From: Methylomonas sp. AM2-LC
GTDB taxonomy: Bacteria > Pseudomonadota > Gammaproteobacteria > Methylococcales > Methylomonadaceae
Reading direction: 5' to 3'
Assembly: GCF_039904985.1 (NCBI RefSeq)
Contig: NZ_CP157005.1
Location: 1,984,001 to 2,048,000, forward strand
DNA length: 64,000 nucleotides
Shown here piece after piece: positions 1-11,100 of the stretch. The notes under the pieces were generated by a model. The model did no database searches. It was not told the origin of the DNA and worked only from the letters and a program-made list of their open reading frames with translations. Positions within the stretch are counted from its first letter, which is position 1, and each line of letters opens with the position of its first letter. The translations under genes and the position numbers were made by a program.

Positions 1-724
1 TTAATCTATCTGAACCAAATGGGCCAAATAAACCTATGTTAGCTGTGTCGGATAGCAGTCCATTACCGTTTATGCCTGAAAATGGGGTAAAATTACTATC
101 ACTCCACAATGCAATGTTGTTGGAAAAAGTCGTTAAATTATTACTGGTTTGCACAACGGTTACTCCTAATCCTCCTAGAGACGAATAATCAGGATGATGA
201 TTTTCAAATGATATAACACTAAATTGATAATTTCCCTGCGGTGTTATCTCGGCCATTAATCGCGTTGATGACTGTAAAATAAATCCAACACCAGCTGCCG
301 ATATATCGTATGGTTTAGGCTGTAACGTCAGAAACTTCCCATCAGCTTTTGCGCCGAAAGCATCCGCAACGCCCAAACTCCATTCCCTATCATAAGGCGG
401 AGAAATAATTTGGCTACCCGCCTTTACCTGTAAATCTAAAGATCGTATAGGAGCGGCTCTACCAGCACCAGTTCTCAACCAATCATTTAGTTTGTTATAT
501 GTTCGTGATTTTAGTAATGTGGATTGTTCCAAGCTAATAGTAGAAGCTTTATGATGTATGGTTGTGCAATGTGAAGTAAGACCGATAAATCTGGCTTCTA
601 CATGTTTGGTAAGCAAATTTACATCATCATCACCACTTTCTTTGGGCTGATTTCCTCGACTAATAATCCCGTGCGATTTTGATCTGAGGCTATCTCGAAT
701 CAGTTTAATATATTCATCTGACAT
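1..724 (-). CDS. Hypothetical protein, C-terminus cut off by window edge
   Basis: The reading frame starts at an ATG (bases 722-724) preceded by an AGGAG ribosome-binding site about 8 bases upstream, and stays open for 241 codons to the left edge, so the stop lies outside the window. I do not recognise a family. The first 90 residues are polar, with a DDD run near residues 32-34. The second half is rich in Gly, Asn, Phe and Ser and looks like beta structure. No signal peptide or membrane segment is visible. It has no operon partner in the window and its upstream region is a 588-base gap. The clean ribosome-binding site and long open frame make it a likely real gene of unknown function. Confidence 0.7.
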   Translation of the reverse strand, partial: MSDEYIKLIRDSLRSKSHGIISRGNQPKESGDDDVNLLTKHVEARFIGLTSHCTTIHHKASTISLEQSTLLKSRTYNKLNDWLRTGAGRAAPIRSLDLQVKAGSQIISPPYDREWSLGVADAFGAKADGKFLTLQPKPYDISAAGVGFILQSSTRLMAEITPQGNYQFSVISFENHHPDYSSLGGLGVTVVQTSNNLTTFSNNIALWSDSNFTPFSGINGNGLLSDTANIGLFGPFGSDRL

Positions 725-919
725 GTTTTTCTCCTAAAAAATTGAAAAATACACCAACCTAGATATTTTCTTAATTACAAGAATCGAAATTTAATGAAAA
801 TACTAAATTGTTTGTCTGTAACTCTTGATAAGCAAAGTACTGTAGATACTATAGCTTAAATTGTTAATATTAAACCAATTATCGCCTATGGGTCAGCTTC
901 ACTCAGAATCAATATGGCC

Positions 920-991
920 AGGTCTTTCAATAACACATATTTGTCTTAAAATAAGTATTAATTAGAGGTTAAATGTGTCATCGAAAGACCT
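920..991. repeat. 19-bp imperfect inverted repeat in the 725-1312 gap
   Basis: Arms at 920-938 and 973-991 (AGGTCTTTC...GAAAGACCT) match at 17 of 19 positions across a 34-base loop. It lies about 200 bases upstream of the minus-strand gene at 1-724 and may be an operator or a decayed element end. The rest of the 725-1312 gap shows no convincing gene. A 23-codon ORF at 1102-1173 on the minus strand has a good GGAGG site but nothing recognisable. Confidence 0.45.
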
Positions 992-1283
992 AACCATGTA
1001 TTTTCTACCAATCTAAAAATTTGAGTTTGATGGCGGCGATTAAGGCTTTATGGTGCGGTTCGTAAACTCATCACACCCGAGCTAATGACAATCGCGGCGC
1101 TCTAATCCAGAATATTACGTAAGCTAAACAGCGACTCTAGCGTCTGAATCACGTATGCAGGAACAGTCAACATGACATCCTCCAATTTCAGCTATTGATT
1201 CGGTTTGGATGATATTCGGAAAGGAAAAATTCTTGCAGTTTACAAATTTATTGTTGCGACACAGGTTTAGGGACAGATTTACT

Positions 1284-1309
1284 GTTATCAGCTTAATAAC
1301 TTGTTGGGC
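1284..1309 (+). mobile_element. Right half of an integron attC site (R' box GTTGGGC)
   Basis: The sequence CTTAAT, five bases, then GTTGGGC at 1303-1309 matches the L'-R' half of an attC site (consensus GTTRRRY for R'). The same five-base spacing is seen in the complete attC at 1941-2003. The cassette gene ATG follows three bases later, the normal layout of a cassette 5' boundary. I could not find the matching left half (RYYYAAC) upstream, so this site is probably decayed or is the scar of an insertion. Confidence 0.5.
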
Positions 1310-1312
1310 ATC

Positions 1313-1939
1313 ATGACAAAGCAGCTTATCGGTTATAGCCTTTCGAGTCACGACAACGTCAGCTATATGCTCGGAGAAGAAACACAGCGTGCACTAGATG
1401 GAGAGCGCGAGTTTTTTGACTGGCGTTTTCTGAAAAATGGTGGACAACATCCTGCGACTTGTCCCAAATGCGGAAGGAAAATTAACCATGATTATATTGA
1501 TCCAAGCTTTAGGCTTCACAAGAAAAGCATGGACATCAGTTCAACATATGATGGCTACACAATCGTTTCGGATAAATTCAAGAGTTTTTGCGAGAACCAT
1601 GAGATAAATGGCATTGAATTTATTACCTTGCCATCTCAACCAAAACATTATTGGCTTGTTATACGCAACATTCTAGAAGTTGATAAGAGCACATCATTGG
1701 GGATTCGGTTTCTTTACTATTGTGATCTATGCGAATGCTACGCAGGTGTTTTTGGCACAAGCCGACTTCGGTTCAAAGGTGTCGAGTTCCCCATTTCTCT
1801 AGGTATGTATCGCACAGATTTAGAGTTTGCACAGGCTCATGAACAATCCCCTGTTATTGTTGTTGGTACTGAAGTCGGAACTGCAATTAGAGCAGCTAAA
1901 TTCAAAGGTGTATGCTTAAACAAGATCGAGTACGTATGA
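1313..1939 (+). CDS. Zinc-ribbon protein encoded by an integron gene cassette
   Basis: This encodes about 208 residues of unknown function. I chose the ATG at 1313 over the in-frame TTG at 1301, because the TTG lies in the attC half-site and the ATG begins three bases after the GTTGGGC box. A CPKCGRK motif near residue 51 and a CDLCEC motif near residue 136 could together bind one zinc ion. No signal peptide or membrane helix is visible, so it is probably cytosolic. The gene has no visible promoter or strong ribosome-binding site of its own, which is common for cassettes. Its stop abuts the attC at 1941-2003. Zinc-ribbon proteins of this size occur among immunity and defence accessory proteins, but that link is only a guess. 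Confidence 0.75.
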   Translation: MTKQLIGYSLSSHDNVSYMLGEETQRALDGEREFFDWRFLKNGGQHPATCPKCGRKINHDYIDPSFRLHKKSMDISSTYDGYTIVSDKFKSFCENHEINGIEFITLPSQPKHYWLVIRNILEVDKSTSLGIRFLYYCDLCECYAGVFGTSRLRFKGVEFPISLGMYRTDLEFAQAHEQSPVIVVGTEVGTAIRAAKFKGVCLNKIEYV

Positions 1940-1940
1940 C

Positions 1941-2003
1941 CTCCAACCCAATGTTCAAGCAGGACGCCGTAGAATCGCGGTGCCCCTTAACTTTACGTTA
2001 GGT
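1941..2003 (+). mobile_element. Integron attC recombination site (63 bp)
   Basis: Four boxes of an attC site are visible in order: R'' CTCCAAC (1941-1947), L'' GTTCAAG (1953-1959), L' CTTAAC (1986-1991) and R' GTTAGGT (1997-2003). L'' carries one extra C relative to the complement of L', the extrahelical base that sets strand choice in attC folding. The length and the position immediately after a stop codon are typical. R'' has one base out of register, so the outer stem is imperfect. No integrase gene is present in the window. Confidence 0.75.
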
Positions 2004-2006
2004 GCT

Positions 2007-2111
2007 ATGGACGATCTATGGGATTCAATTGATGCAGCGCGATGGAAAGAAGTACAATTGTCTCCGCCCGCGTTGCTACCCACAGAGACTCCATCACCAA
2101 AAGTCGGGTAG
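2007..2111 (+). CDS. Short ORF at the start of a probable truncated second cassette
   Basis: An ATG lies three bases after the R' box of the attC at 1941-2003, the normal position of the next cassette gene. The frame stays open for only 34 codons (starting MDDLWDSID) and stops at 2109-2111, 72 bases before the 3' end of the haemagglutinin gene. No second attC follows. It is either a very small cassette gene or, more likely, the remnant of one deleted on its right side. No function can be assigned. Confidence 0.3.
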   Translation: MDDLWDSIDAARWKEVQLSPPALLPTETPSPKVG

Positions 2112-2182
2112 CTAAGCAGTTATGGTTTGCTTGAAAAGCCGTTGCTTGGTAAATCTTACCCCTTTTAAAACGCCAATCATCT

Positions 2183-5100
2183 CTAGTGATCCCCCCCACA
2201 CCCCGATACACCCTTTCTAATATCCGCGACACTACACTGCCCAAAGCCCAGAATTTCAGTGTCTAAAATAGCCACTTTTTCAGATTTGGCCGATTGTTTG
2301 GTTAAGGTATCATCCTCCGTATTCAAATTCATACTGACCTGCTTGGTAATACCTGCCAAAGCAGAACCTGTGCTATCAGTTGCGATAACCGTACTGGGTG
2401 CTTGTGGAATACCCAGACTAAAGCCAGAGTTCTGTATATTTCCTGGATTACCGATAATCAGTGCAGCAATGATGACATTGTTACCGCCTATGCCGGCCTC
2501 ACCAGCATTGACTTCACCATGCGGTGCAATCAGGCTGATATTGCCAATCTCAGTGCTGTTATAGCCGGATTGAGCGCGGATACCGCTGCCTGAAACCGTG
2601 GCAGGGTAGGTCAGGATCAGATTCCCGTATGCATCGTAGTTAGCAATGGGGAATTCGCTAGCCAGAGATGATTTAGCCCCGCGTCCGGCATCGATATTAC
2701 CCTCGGAGGACCAGACGGTTATATTACCCGCATCAAGCGTAAATATTCTTGATTGATTTACTTGTACATCACCGGAAGTGAGAATGTTTACATTCCCTTG
2801 GCCTTGGGCAACAATACCCAATTGATCAGCCGATTTGCTGATAGAAAGGTCTGAGGCATTCAGACCAACATTCACTAGTCCGCCGGGTGCCAGCAGATTA
2901 ATATTGCCTCCTGCCTGCGTTTGGATTTCGCTAAAATTCAAAGTGATATTACCCTTGCCCGGATCAGGAAACAGCAGCTTTATGGCATCATAACCGACTT
3001 GATATGCGGCTGTTCCCTCGCTGGTATTCACCGCCGTATCCACCCAGTTAAATTGCGAAAATAACACGCTGATTGCGGCTTGTAAGCTGCTATTGCTGTT
3101 TTTAGCCTGTGCCAGATTGGTTTTGCTGGTATTGATCGCGGCAATCAGGTTCTGTAAAGCCGTTGCTAAGGGAACGGATTGTGATGTTTGTAATTGTTGC
3201 TGTAAAGAGGCTTCATAATCAGGATTGTATACATAAGTTTGCAGGTAATCGTCTACCGATATACTAATTTGCAGTGCCGGTTGCCCAGCTAAAACAGTAA
3301 TATTGGCACCCAGGCTGGGAAGCGCGGTGTTGTATAGAGAGCCCACACTAGTGATACCGTTTGAAATACCCAGATCAATATTGCCACCCGCCCACACATT
3401 CAGCCAACCGGGGCCAGCGATTTGTATGCCGGGCGATTTGGAACTGGTAAAAGAACCAGATACCGGATCTGGAGTAGCGGTATAGCTGATATTGCCACCC
3501 ACGCTAAGGCTACTGACATCCTGATAAGTACTATTCAGATTTTGCAAAGATAAATTCAAATTGCTTAAATCCAGAGCCGCACTAATATCGGTGGCTTTGG
3601 CGGAAATGATAAAGGCGCTGTTGCCCGTGCCAAGAATACTACCTTTAGCAGAGATTATTTTATTGTGTTGGGTATCGCTGTTATGTACTGGAACGGCGGC
3701 ATGGGCATTGGTGTTTTCGTAGCTGTTTTGATTTAGCCAATAAGCAGTGTCCAGAGTAAAATTGTTGGCATTTAACGGTGTCAGAACCGCCAGATACTGT
3801 GTCGGGTTAATATCTAATTGGGTTAAATCCACGTTATCGCCCAGTATTATATTGGCGGCGGCTTCCAGGCTAAAACTGCTGTTGGCCGCAGCATACAAAC
3901 TCAGATTATGGTTAATTGCCAAATTGCCGCTTAAAGCATAAGCATGTAAATTGCCGGGATACATGGCTAACAAGGGTGCAATTTCGGTCTCGGCGTTTAA
4001 ATACGGGTAGACTAAATCCGTTTGCTCACAGGCCAAATCGCTGCAAGTGCTGATTTGATTCTCTATCAAACTGATGTTGTTATTCAGATTAATATCGCCA
4101 GTCAAACTTTGTAAGTTAATCCCGCTTTGTTCGGTATAAGTGCTGAAATAATTCGTTTTAGAGCTTTGCACACCAGCTTGAGCAATAATAAACGGATTGA
4201 GCACTGCTCCCACATCCAGCCCAGTTGCAGCGGTAACATTAAATTGTGTATCACCCAAAGCGAAAATCGGGCCAGACGAATATTCTGTGCCGCCGGTAAT
4301 CGCACCATTAGCAGAGATATTTGCAGTTCCTTTTTCGACATAGAAAACACCCCCTGCAATATTACCCCCCGCAGTTACTAGTAAATTACCACCACCGTTT
4401 TCCTGTAGTGTCATACTGCCGTTCTGTAAGCTGGCAATGGCGGTGGTGGGCAACATGACCGATAAGTCCTGAATATTGGCACCCGCATGCACAGTGACAT
4501 TACCGCCCCCCAAAGCCCCTATATTTTCCATAAAGCCCAGGCTGGAATTGACGCCATAGGCACCTGTAATGGCTGCCACCGAGCTGCCGAAATCTATGCC
4601 CCAAGCAGTTGGCAAGTTGTTTCTATTCACCGTGCTACTATTTGCCGTCCAACTGCCGGAACGTTGTAACCAGTCAGACATTAATTGCGGGGTACTGGCA
4701 CCCACAATATTACCACCCGCGTTCAGCGTCAGATTGCCGCCATTCACAGGATATTGAACACTGAAAGTTGTGGGTCGGTAGGCTTTATAAGGATCTTGGA
4801 TAGAGCCACTTTCGCCAGCCGTAAAAATAGTCGAGGTAAAATCGGTCAGGGTAATGTCGCCAGCGGCAGCAACATAAATATTACCGGTACCGGTTCTGAC
4901 ACTGGTCTCACTGCCTATATGCACAGAGCCGTTACTGCTGGCTAAGGTGTCTTGATTGTTTGCACTGCTTAAGTCGGCACCTGCCACAATGTTATAGCTC
5001 CAGGAAGGGCCGCTTTGTAAGGTTAGGGCGGTATTACCCGGTACAAAACCATCACTCAGCGTTTTCTGAAAATTGATGTCGCCAGTGGCTCTTATGCTAA

Positions 5101-8100
5101 GTAAGCCCGGTGTGCTGACCTGATTGGTCAAAGCTGTAGAGATATTCCAGTTTAAATTCCCGTGAGTTTGTATATCCAGTCCGGGTAACAAGTTAAAGCC
5201 TGCCAAGCGGGTGTTTAAATCCGTGTTAGTGCTGGCCGCATTTAAATAATGCTGAGTGTCTGTCAGCCATTGTTGAAAAAGTGCATCGGTTGGGGTAAGG
5301 TCAGCATAATGCGCCATGACGTAGACATTTAAAGCCCCGCTGCCCAATACGGTATTATTGGCAATATTGACAGCAGCATCATGGTTATTTAAACGATTAA
5401 CCAGTACTTCAACACTGCTTTTGCCTGCGTCTAGTGTTGCGCCGTTGTAAATCACCACACCAATACCTTTATTTATACCATTAACAGGTAACGGATCAGA
5501 GCTTAATTTGATACTGCCATCGGCATGTGTGGTCGTTGTCGAAACTGCTTTCAGCGTTGCGCCGCTTTCTATCAGGATGCCCTTATTTGCGGCCAATTGC
5601 AGGCTACCCGCCTGAGCGCCACTCACATCCAGTGTTCCATACACCTTAATCAAGCCATTATCAGTGATCAGAGAAATATTCTGTGCCTGTACTTTGTCAG
5701 TTGCGCCAATCGTCAGATTGCCTTCACCCAGTCTGAGAGCTAAATCACCATCAAAACCACCCTCCTGCAATAAAGAGTTAATTTTGGAAAAATTACCCAG
5801 CATATGTTGTGCGTTTAAATTAAAACTAGCGCCCGTGCCGCCCTGATAAGCAAAGCCTTGTAGAGTGCCGGCTACATTGATCGTACCCATAGCGGCATTG
5901 AGTGACACACTGCCCGCATTGGCACCCAATATAGAGCCGGACACATTCAGATTGCTTCCCGTTTCTACCGTCACATTACCTGTATCACTCTTTAACGAAA
6001 TACTACCGCCACCCGTACCGATTTGATCGTTACCCAGCTGTATAACTTGGCCTGATGTATCAATACTGCTGCCCGTATGCAGATTTACATCCTGTGCTGC
6101 CTGTAGATTAACCACCCCAGAGGCTATTGCAATATTGCCATACAGATCAATTTGTTCGGCGGTCAACTGCAGTTTGGCGCCTAGCGCAGCGTTGTTAACC
6201 GCACTGCCATCGGCCAATGTGGTTAAATGGCCATTTTCAATAGTCATAGTCGTATTGGCACCCGCCAATGCAGTCCAGACTGGCGTGGTGATCGTCATGT
6301 CACCCACACTAGTTAGGCTGCCTGTGCCGCTGTCTTTCAGGGCAGCATTAGCATGCTGATTAGCTTCTAAATTAATTTGCTTAAATCCACCTAGAGCATA
6401 GTGACCGCTACCCAGCGTAATGGTATTCGCCAATAAATTTAATTGTTGTGTACCCGCGCTAATGGGGCTGCTAGCCTGATTTGTACTGTTTTGTAATACC
6501 ACGCTATCGGCATTGATGGTGGCGATTTGCCCATCATGAGCTGTGCCGATCAGCCCGCTGGCATCCAGCGTTAAATGACTGAGATGCAAATTAATGGTAT
6601 CTGCAATATTGATAGTACTGGCGCTGAGCAGTTGCAAATTAGCAACTTTCAAGGTATTTAAAGTGTTGTCTGCTAACTGGAAGCCAGTATTTGCTGTGGC
6701 GGTACCGCCCAGTGTGATTAAACTACCGTTTAAGGTTAAAGTGTCTAAGGTGGTGTTGGGTGTACTGCCTTGAATACTGCCTTGTAAACTGCCACTACCA
6801 GTGGCATCCAGCAATATGGAGCCAGCGCCGCTTAAGCTTGCACCACTTTCAATGGTGAGCGAACCCGCAAGCGGATCTGTTGCGGCATGATTGCGCACGA
6901 CGCTAGCTTGGCCAGCATTCGATACTCTTAACAAAGCACCATTGCCACTGTTGTTATTGCTACTACCGTTAACAATAGTCAGTTGTGTGTCGGTGCGGTT
7001 TAAACTGCCCGTCGCGCTAATGCTGGCTCCTGAGGCGACATCAATAGAATGGCTGGCTGCTAAAATAATTTCCGGTGCCTTTAAAGCAATATTGGCCTCC
7101 ACATTCACGTTTTCGGCATTGACTGTTACAGTCGTGCCAGTGCTGCTGCGTTTGCGTTCGCCGCCCACTAAAATACTGTCTACACCCAATGCATTTAAGC
7201 CACTGGCAGTTAGAGTAATATTAGCGCTCGGTGTAGCAGGGGCACTATTGGCGATATCGATGTTATTGGCACTAATGTCGAGCTGCCCCCCCAAACCACC
7301 CGTACTGGCTTTGGCCATAATGTCGGCATCTATGCTTAAAGTTTGGCTGGCTAGTAAACTTAGATTGCCTGCATCTTCGGGTAATGAAGCAACAGCAGTA
7401 CTGGGCGTGTGGCTGGTAAAGAAGCTGCTGGCTGTGGTGACTTGATAGGGCGAATAATCAAAAGCAACTTGTCCAGATTGCACCTCAACACCCTGCCAAT
7501 GGCTGGCTACGACATTACTGCCTGCCGTTTCCGTATAAGCTGCAACTACCGTAGCACCATCGCTGCTGGTATAGGTGGTTCCTGCGGCCATATCCAGCAT
7601 ACTGGCTTGCGGTGTAATTAAATATGCGCCGGGCAGCAGGGCATAAATGGCTGGCAGTAATACATAATTTCCAGCGGCCAAGCCATCTGCGCTGGCACTT
7701 AAATAAATGTTTTCACCCAGACTCAGGCCGCTGCTTGCAGTGGCCAAGGCATCGTATGGCGCATAGGCAGCGTTTAAGGTGGGTACTATTGCATAACTGT
7801 GCTGATAACTGGCGCTCAGATAATCCATACTGCCGCCTGGGCCAGGAATAAATTCATAGGCAGATAAGTTGCCACCGCCATTAAGATTAATAGTAGCCCC
7901 CGTTAACAACTTAATATTGGGGCTATTCAGACTGATGGCTTTTTCCGGAGTACCGCTTAGAATATTTTGTGAGCTACCAATGGGATAATACCAATAGCTA
8001 GCATTGCCCTCTGTTTTGCCGAAAGGAATAGTAACAGGCGGAGCAATGTTTTTTCCCTGTGCGGTATCAATGCCAAAATCACTCACAGAGGTAAAACTAC

Positions 8101-11100
8101 CCGCTTCCAAAGTTAAGGCTGAAGATGCAGCCAGATTGATGGTGCCAAACGGTGCCAGCATCACCCCGTAACTATCAATAATAGGGGCATTAATGGTTAA
8201 TTCACCACCTGCCGACAACGGGGTAACCCGGTTTGCCTGGCTGGGTAAAATTTTCACCAAGCCATTTGGGCTTTGCGTAGCGTCAATAGTAATGCTGAAT
8301 TGCGTCATAGTGGTTGGAAAAATAGCACGCGCGCCCAGATCCAGTTCGCCAGTCAGTTGCAGACTACCCAGCAAGTTATTTTGTCCGTTGGGATTAACGC
8401 CAATTAAACTGATAGCATCGCTGCTTAACAGCTGTGTCTGGTTAAAACCACTCAATGCACTGGCGCCCTGTAAATTAATAGTGTCAGCATTCACGGTTAA
8501 AATGGCGGGTGTTTTGCCATTAAAAGCGTTACTGGTGGAATTAGTCAGGCTTCCTGGCAGGGTGGTTTGATTTTGGCTGGAACCCAAAGTAAACATATCG
8601 GTGGTAACCGTTACTTGGCCGCTATCCGCTGGTCCAGTCCAGCTATGCGTGAGAATAGGGGTGTCAAGGTCTATGCTTAGTTTTACTGTCAAATTCAAAT
8701 CACCCACAATTTGCACCGCACCCACTAAGGGCTCAGGTGCAAACATGCTTTGAGCATTGATAAACGTGTCCAAGCTTAAATGATCGAAACCCGCAGTCTG
8801 AATTTGGCTGGCAGAAATATTGGCAAGACCATTAATACTGGCAGGGATAATGCCGCTACTCATTTGCGCATCGCTGAGTAAAACGCTGGGCTTGGCACTT
8901 AGCTGAATAATACGTTCACTGGTTGGAAAGCTGACATTCAGGGGTTCGCCGCGATTTTGCGCATTCAGAGAAATATTCAGGCTGCCCCCGGCAGCAACAC
9001 CGTTGTTGGTGGCTACTTGCCCGTGTCCAGCCGCTGCATAAAACTGGCCTTGTAAGGCCATGCCTTCGGCAGCAGTCAGATTAATGCTGCCACCCGCTGA
9101 TGCTATGTTTTCTGTTTGCAGACCCTGGGCATTGCTAATATTTAATAAGCCTTGGCTACCGGAAACATCTAAAGTGCTGCTACTTTCCATTAGAATGTAA
9201 CCACGGTTTGCAGCAAGGGTAATCGTGCCACCATCCAGTACGGTTCCCAGTAACTGATTACGGTTATTGGGGGTTAGTAGTCTGCCGCCACTGGCGTTTA
9301 AATAAGCGTCAGCACCTAATAAAATGGCTTGGTTGGCATTGTAACCGGGATCAGAGCTACTATTGGCCGGGGAGGTAATACTTATATCGATACTACCACC
9401 CAGTGTATTCAAACGGCCATCAATGTTGATATTGGCGTCGGATGTGAGACGGATACTCGCCAGTGGATCTGCATTGATAACTGCATTTTTGCCTATGCTC
9501 AAGCTTGCTGCAGGATTAACGCCCTCTACAGTTTGCGATAAATTCAAATTTAAATTGACCGGATTGCGTTGACTACCGGACAATTCGATAGGCGCGGTTA
9601 AATTTTGTAACGGCGTACCACTCGCCATGTTATAAGCCGCCGCCGTTAATTGCCAATTAGTTTGCTGTAAATTCAAAGTGGTATTGGCTGCGACAGATAA
9701 GTCGCCATTATTGGCGGTAAGCGTATAAGTACTGAAGCCACTCTTTTCGAAAAAGTGGTTAGATAGAAATAAGGTGCTGGACGTTGTGCTGGTTAGGGCA
9801 GGGTCTGCAACAATATCAATACTGTTGGCAGCAATAGACAAATGTCCATCCTCACTCAAACCAAAGGCAGACAAATCAGCACCCAGCAGTAAATGAGTAT
9901 TACTATTAGCGCCGATACCCGCTGTACTGAGACTGATGTTTCCACCTAAACCAGCGCTGAGTGTAGTATTGTTTTGTAACCAGGCACCCCCATTGGCATT
10001 CAGTTTTGCGCCTTTTTCCAATAATAAATCGCCTTGTGCCTGTAAGCTGATGCTGCCGCCATTGATGGGTAAAGTCTGTAATGGCTGGTGATCATACATT
10101 GCCAGCAAATCATTCACCCATACGCCACTGCTATCAATGACACTGCCTTTCGCTAGCGAGATAATGCCATCCGGTTTAGCTCCAGCCGGATTGTTGCTCA
10201 CATTAGTGCTAAGAGCCACGGTGCCTGCGGGTACACTAATATTGCCTTCAACAGAAATAGACCCGGCTTGTACAGTTAAATTTCCCAGTGCGGGCAAGGT
10301 CAGGTTCGTATCCTGGGTTATGCTAACATCGCCACCCGTTTTCAGATTCAGACTGCTTAAACCCTGGCTGAACAAAGTATTACTCAAATACAATGGCGAA
10401 GTAACCGCGCTGGCTAAGTCGGGTGTAGTGGTCAGGTTTTGTGTGTTGGTAAAAATCACATCTTGTTGCAATAATCCTGTCCAGCTGGTATCGATTGCCA
10501 GTTGCCCCGCGCTGGGTAAACTGCTGACATTGCGTTGATATTCGCCTGCGATGGTTTTAGCCTGAATGGCACCATCCAAAAGCACATCACGGCTAGTGAT
10601 ATTTACTTTGCCGGCATTCATGCCTTGTGTATAAGCGGCTTGATAGGTATTAACTGTAATCAGTTGCTGATAGTTTAAATTCTGGCTGGCAGTAGCCATG
10701 CTATATACCACGCCATTTGAGACTAACTCAGTGGTTTGAATCTCTCCCGCCTGATAAGCGATAGAACCGCCGGAAATATTAATATTAGCGCCATGTTGTA
10801 CGATAACATCGCCTTCAGAGGCTAAATTAACCGTACCTGCTTGGCTGTTATGGTAGGCAACCGAATATTTGATAGCCGCTTCTGCTTCAGAAATATCGGC
10901 CAAGCTAGTACCTTGCCGCATATCGATCTCAACATTTTTTCCATACAGCAGCCCGTGTTTTTGAGTGGGATCATTACGCAATTCATAACTGTATAAACTG
11001 ACATCCAGAATATTGCTGGACATGGCCATTGCCACGTTTTGTACCCCAGAAACATCAATGCTACTGCCTGTTTCTAATAATATGCGGCTAGTATTGTTAT

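Noticed and set aside
1102..1173. 23-residue minus-strand ORF (MLTVPAYVIQTLESLF start) with a GGAGG site
   Set aside because: The site is good but the product is too short and unrecognised to call. It may be the remnant of a deleted gene.
6891..7445. 184-codon plus-strand frame inside the haemagglutinin gene
   Set aside because: It is antisense to a long well-supported coding region and has the hydrophobic composition expected from the complement of Asn/Ser/Gly-rich codons.
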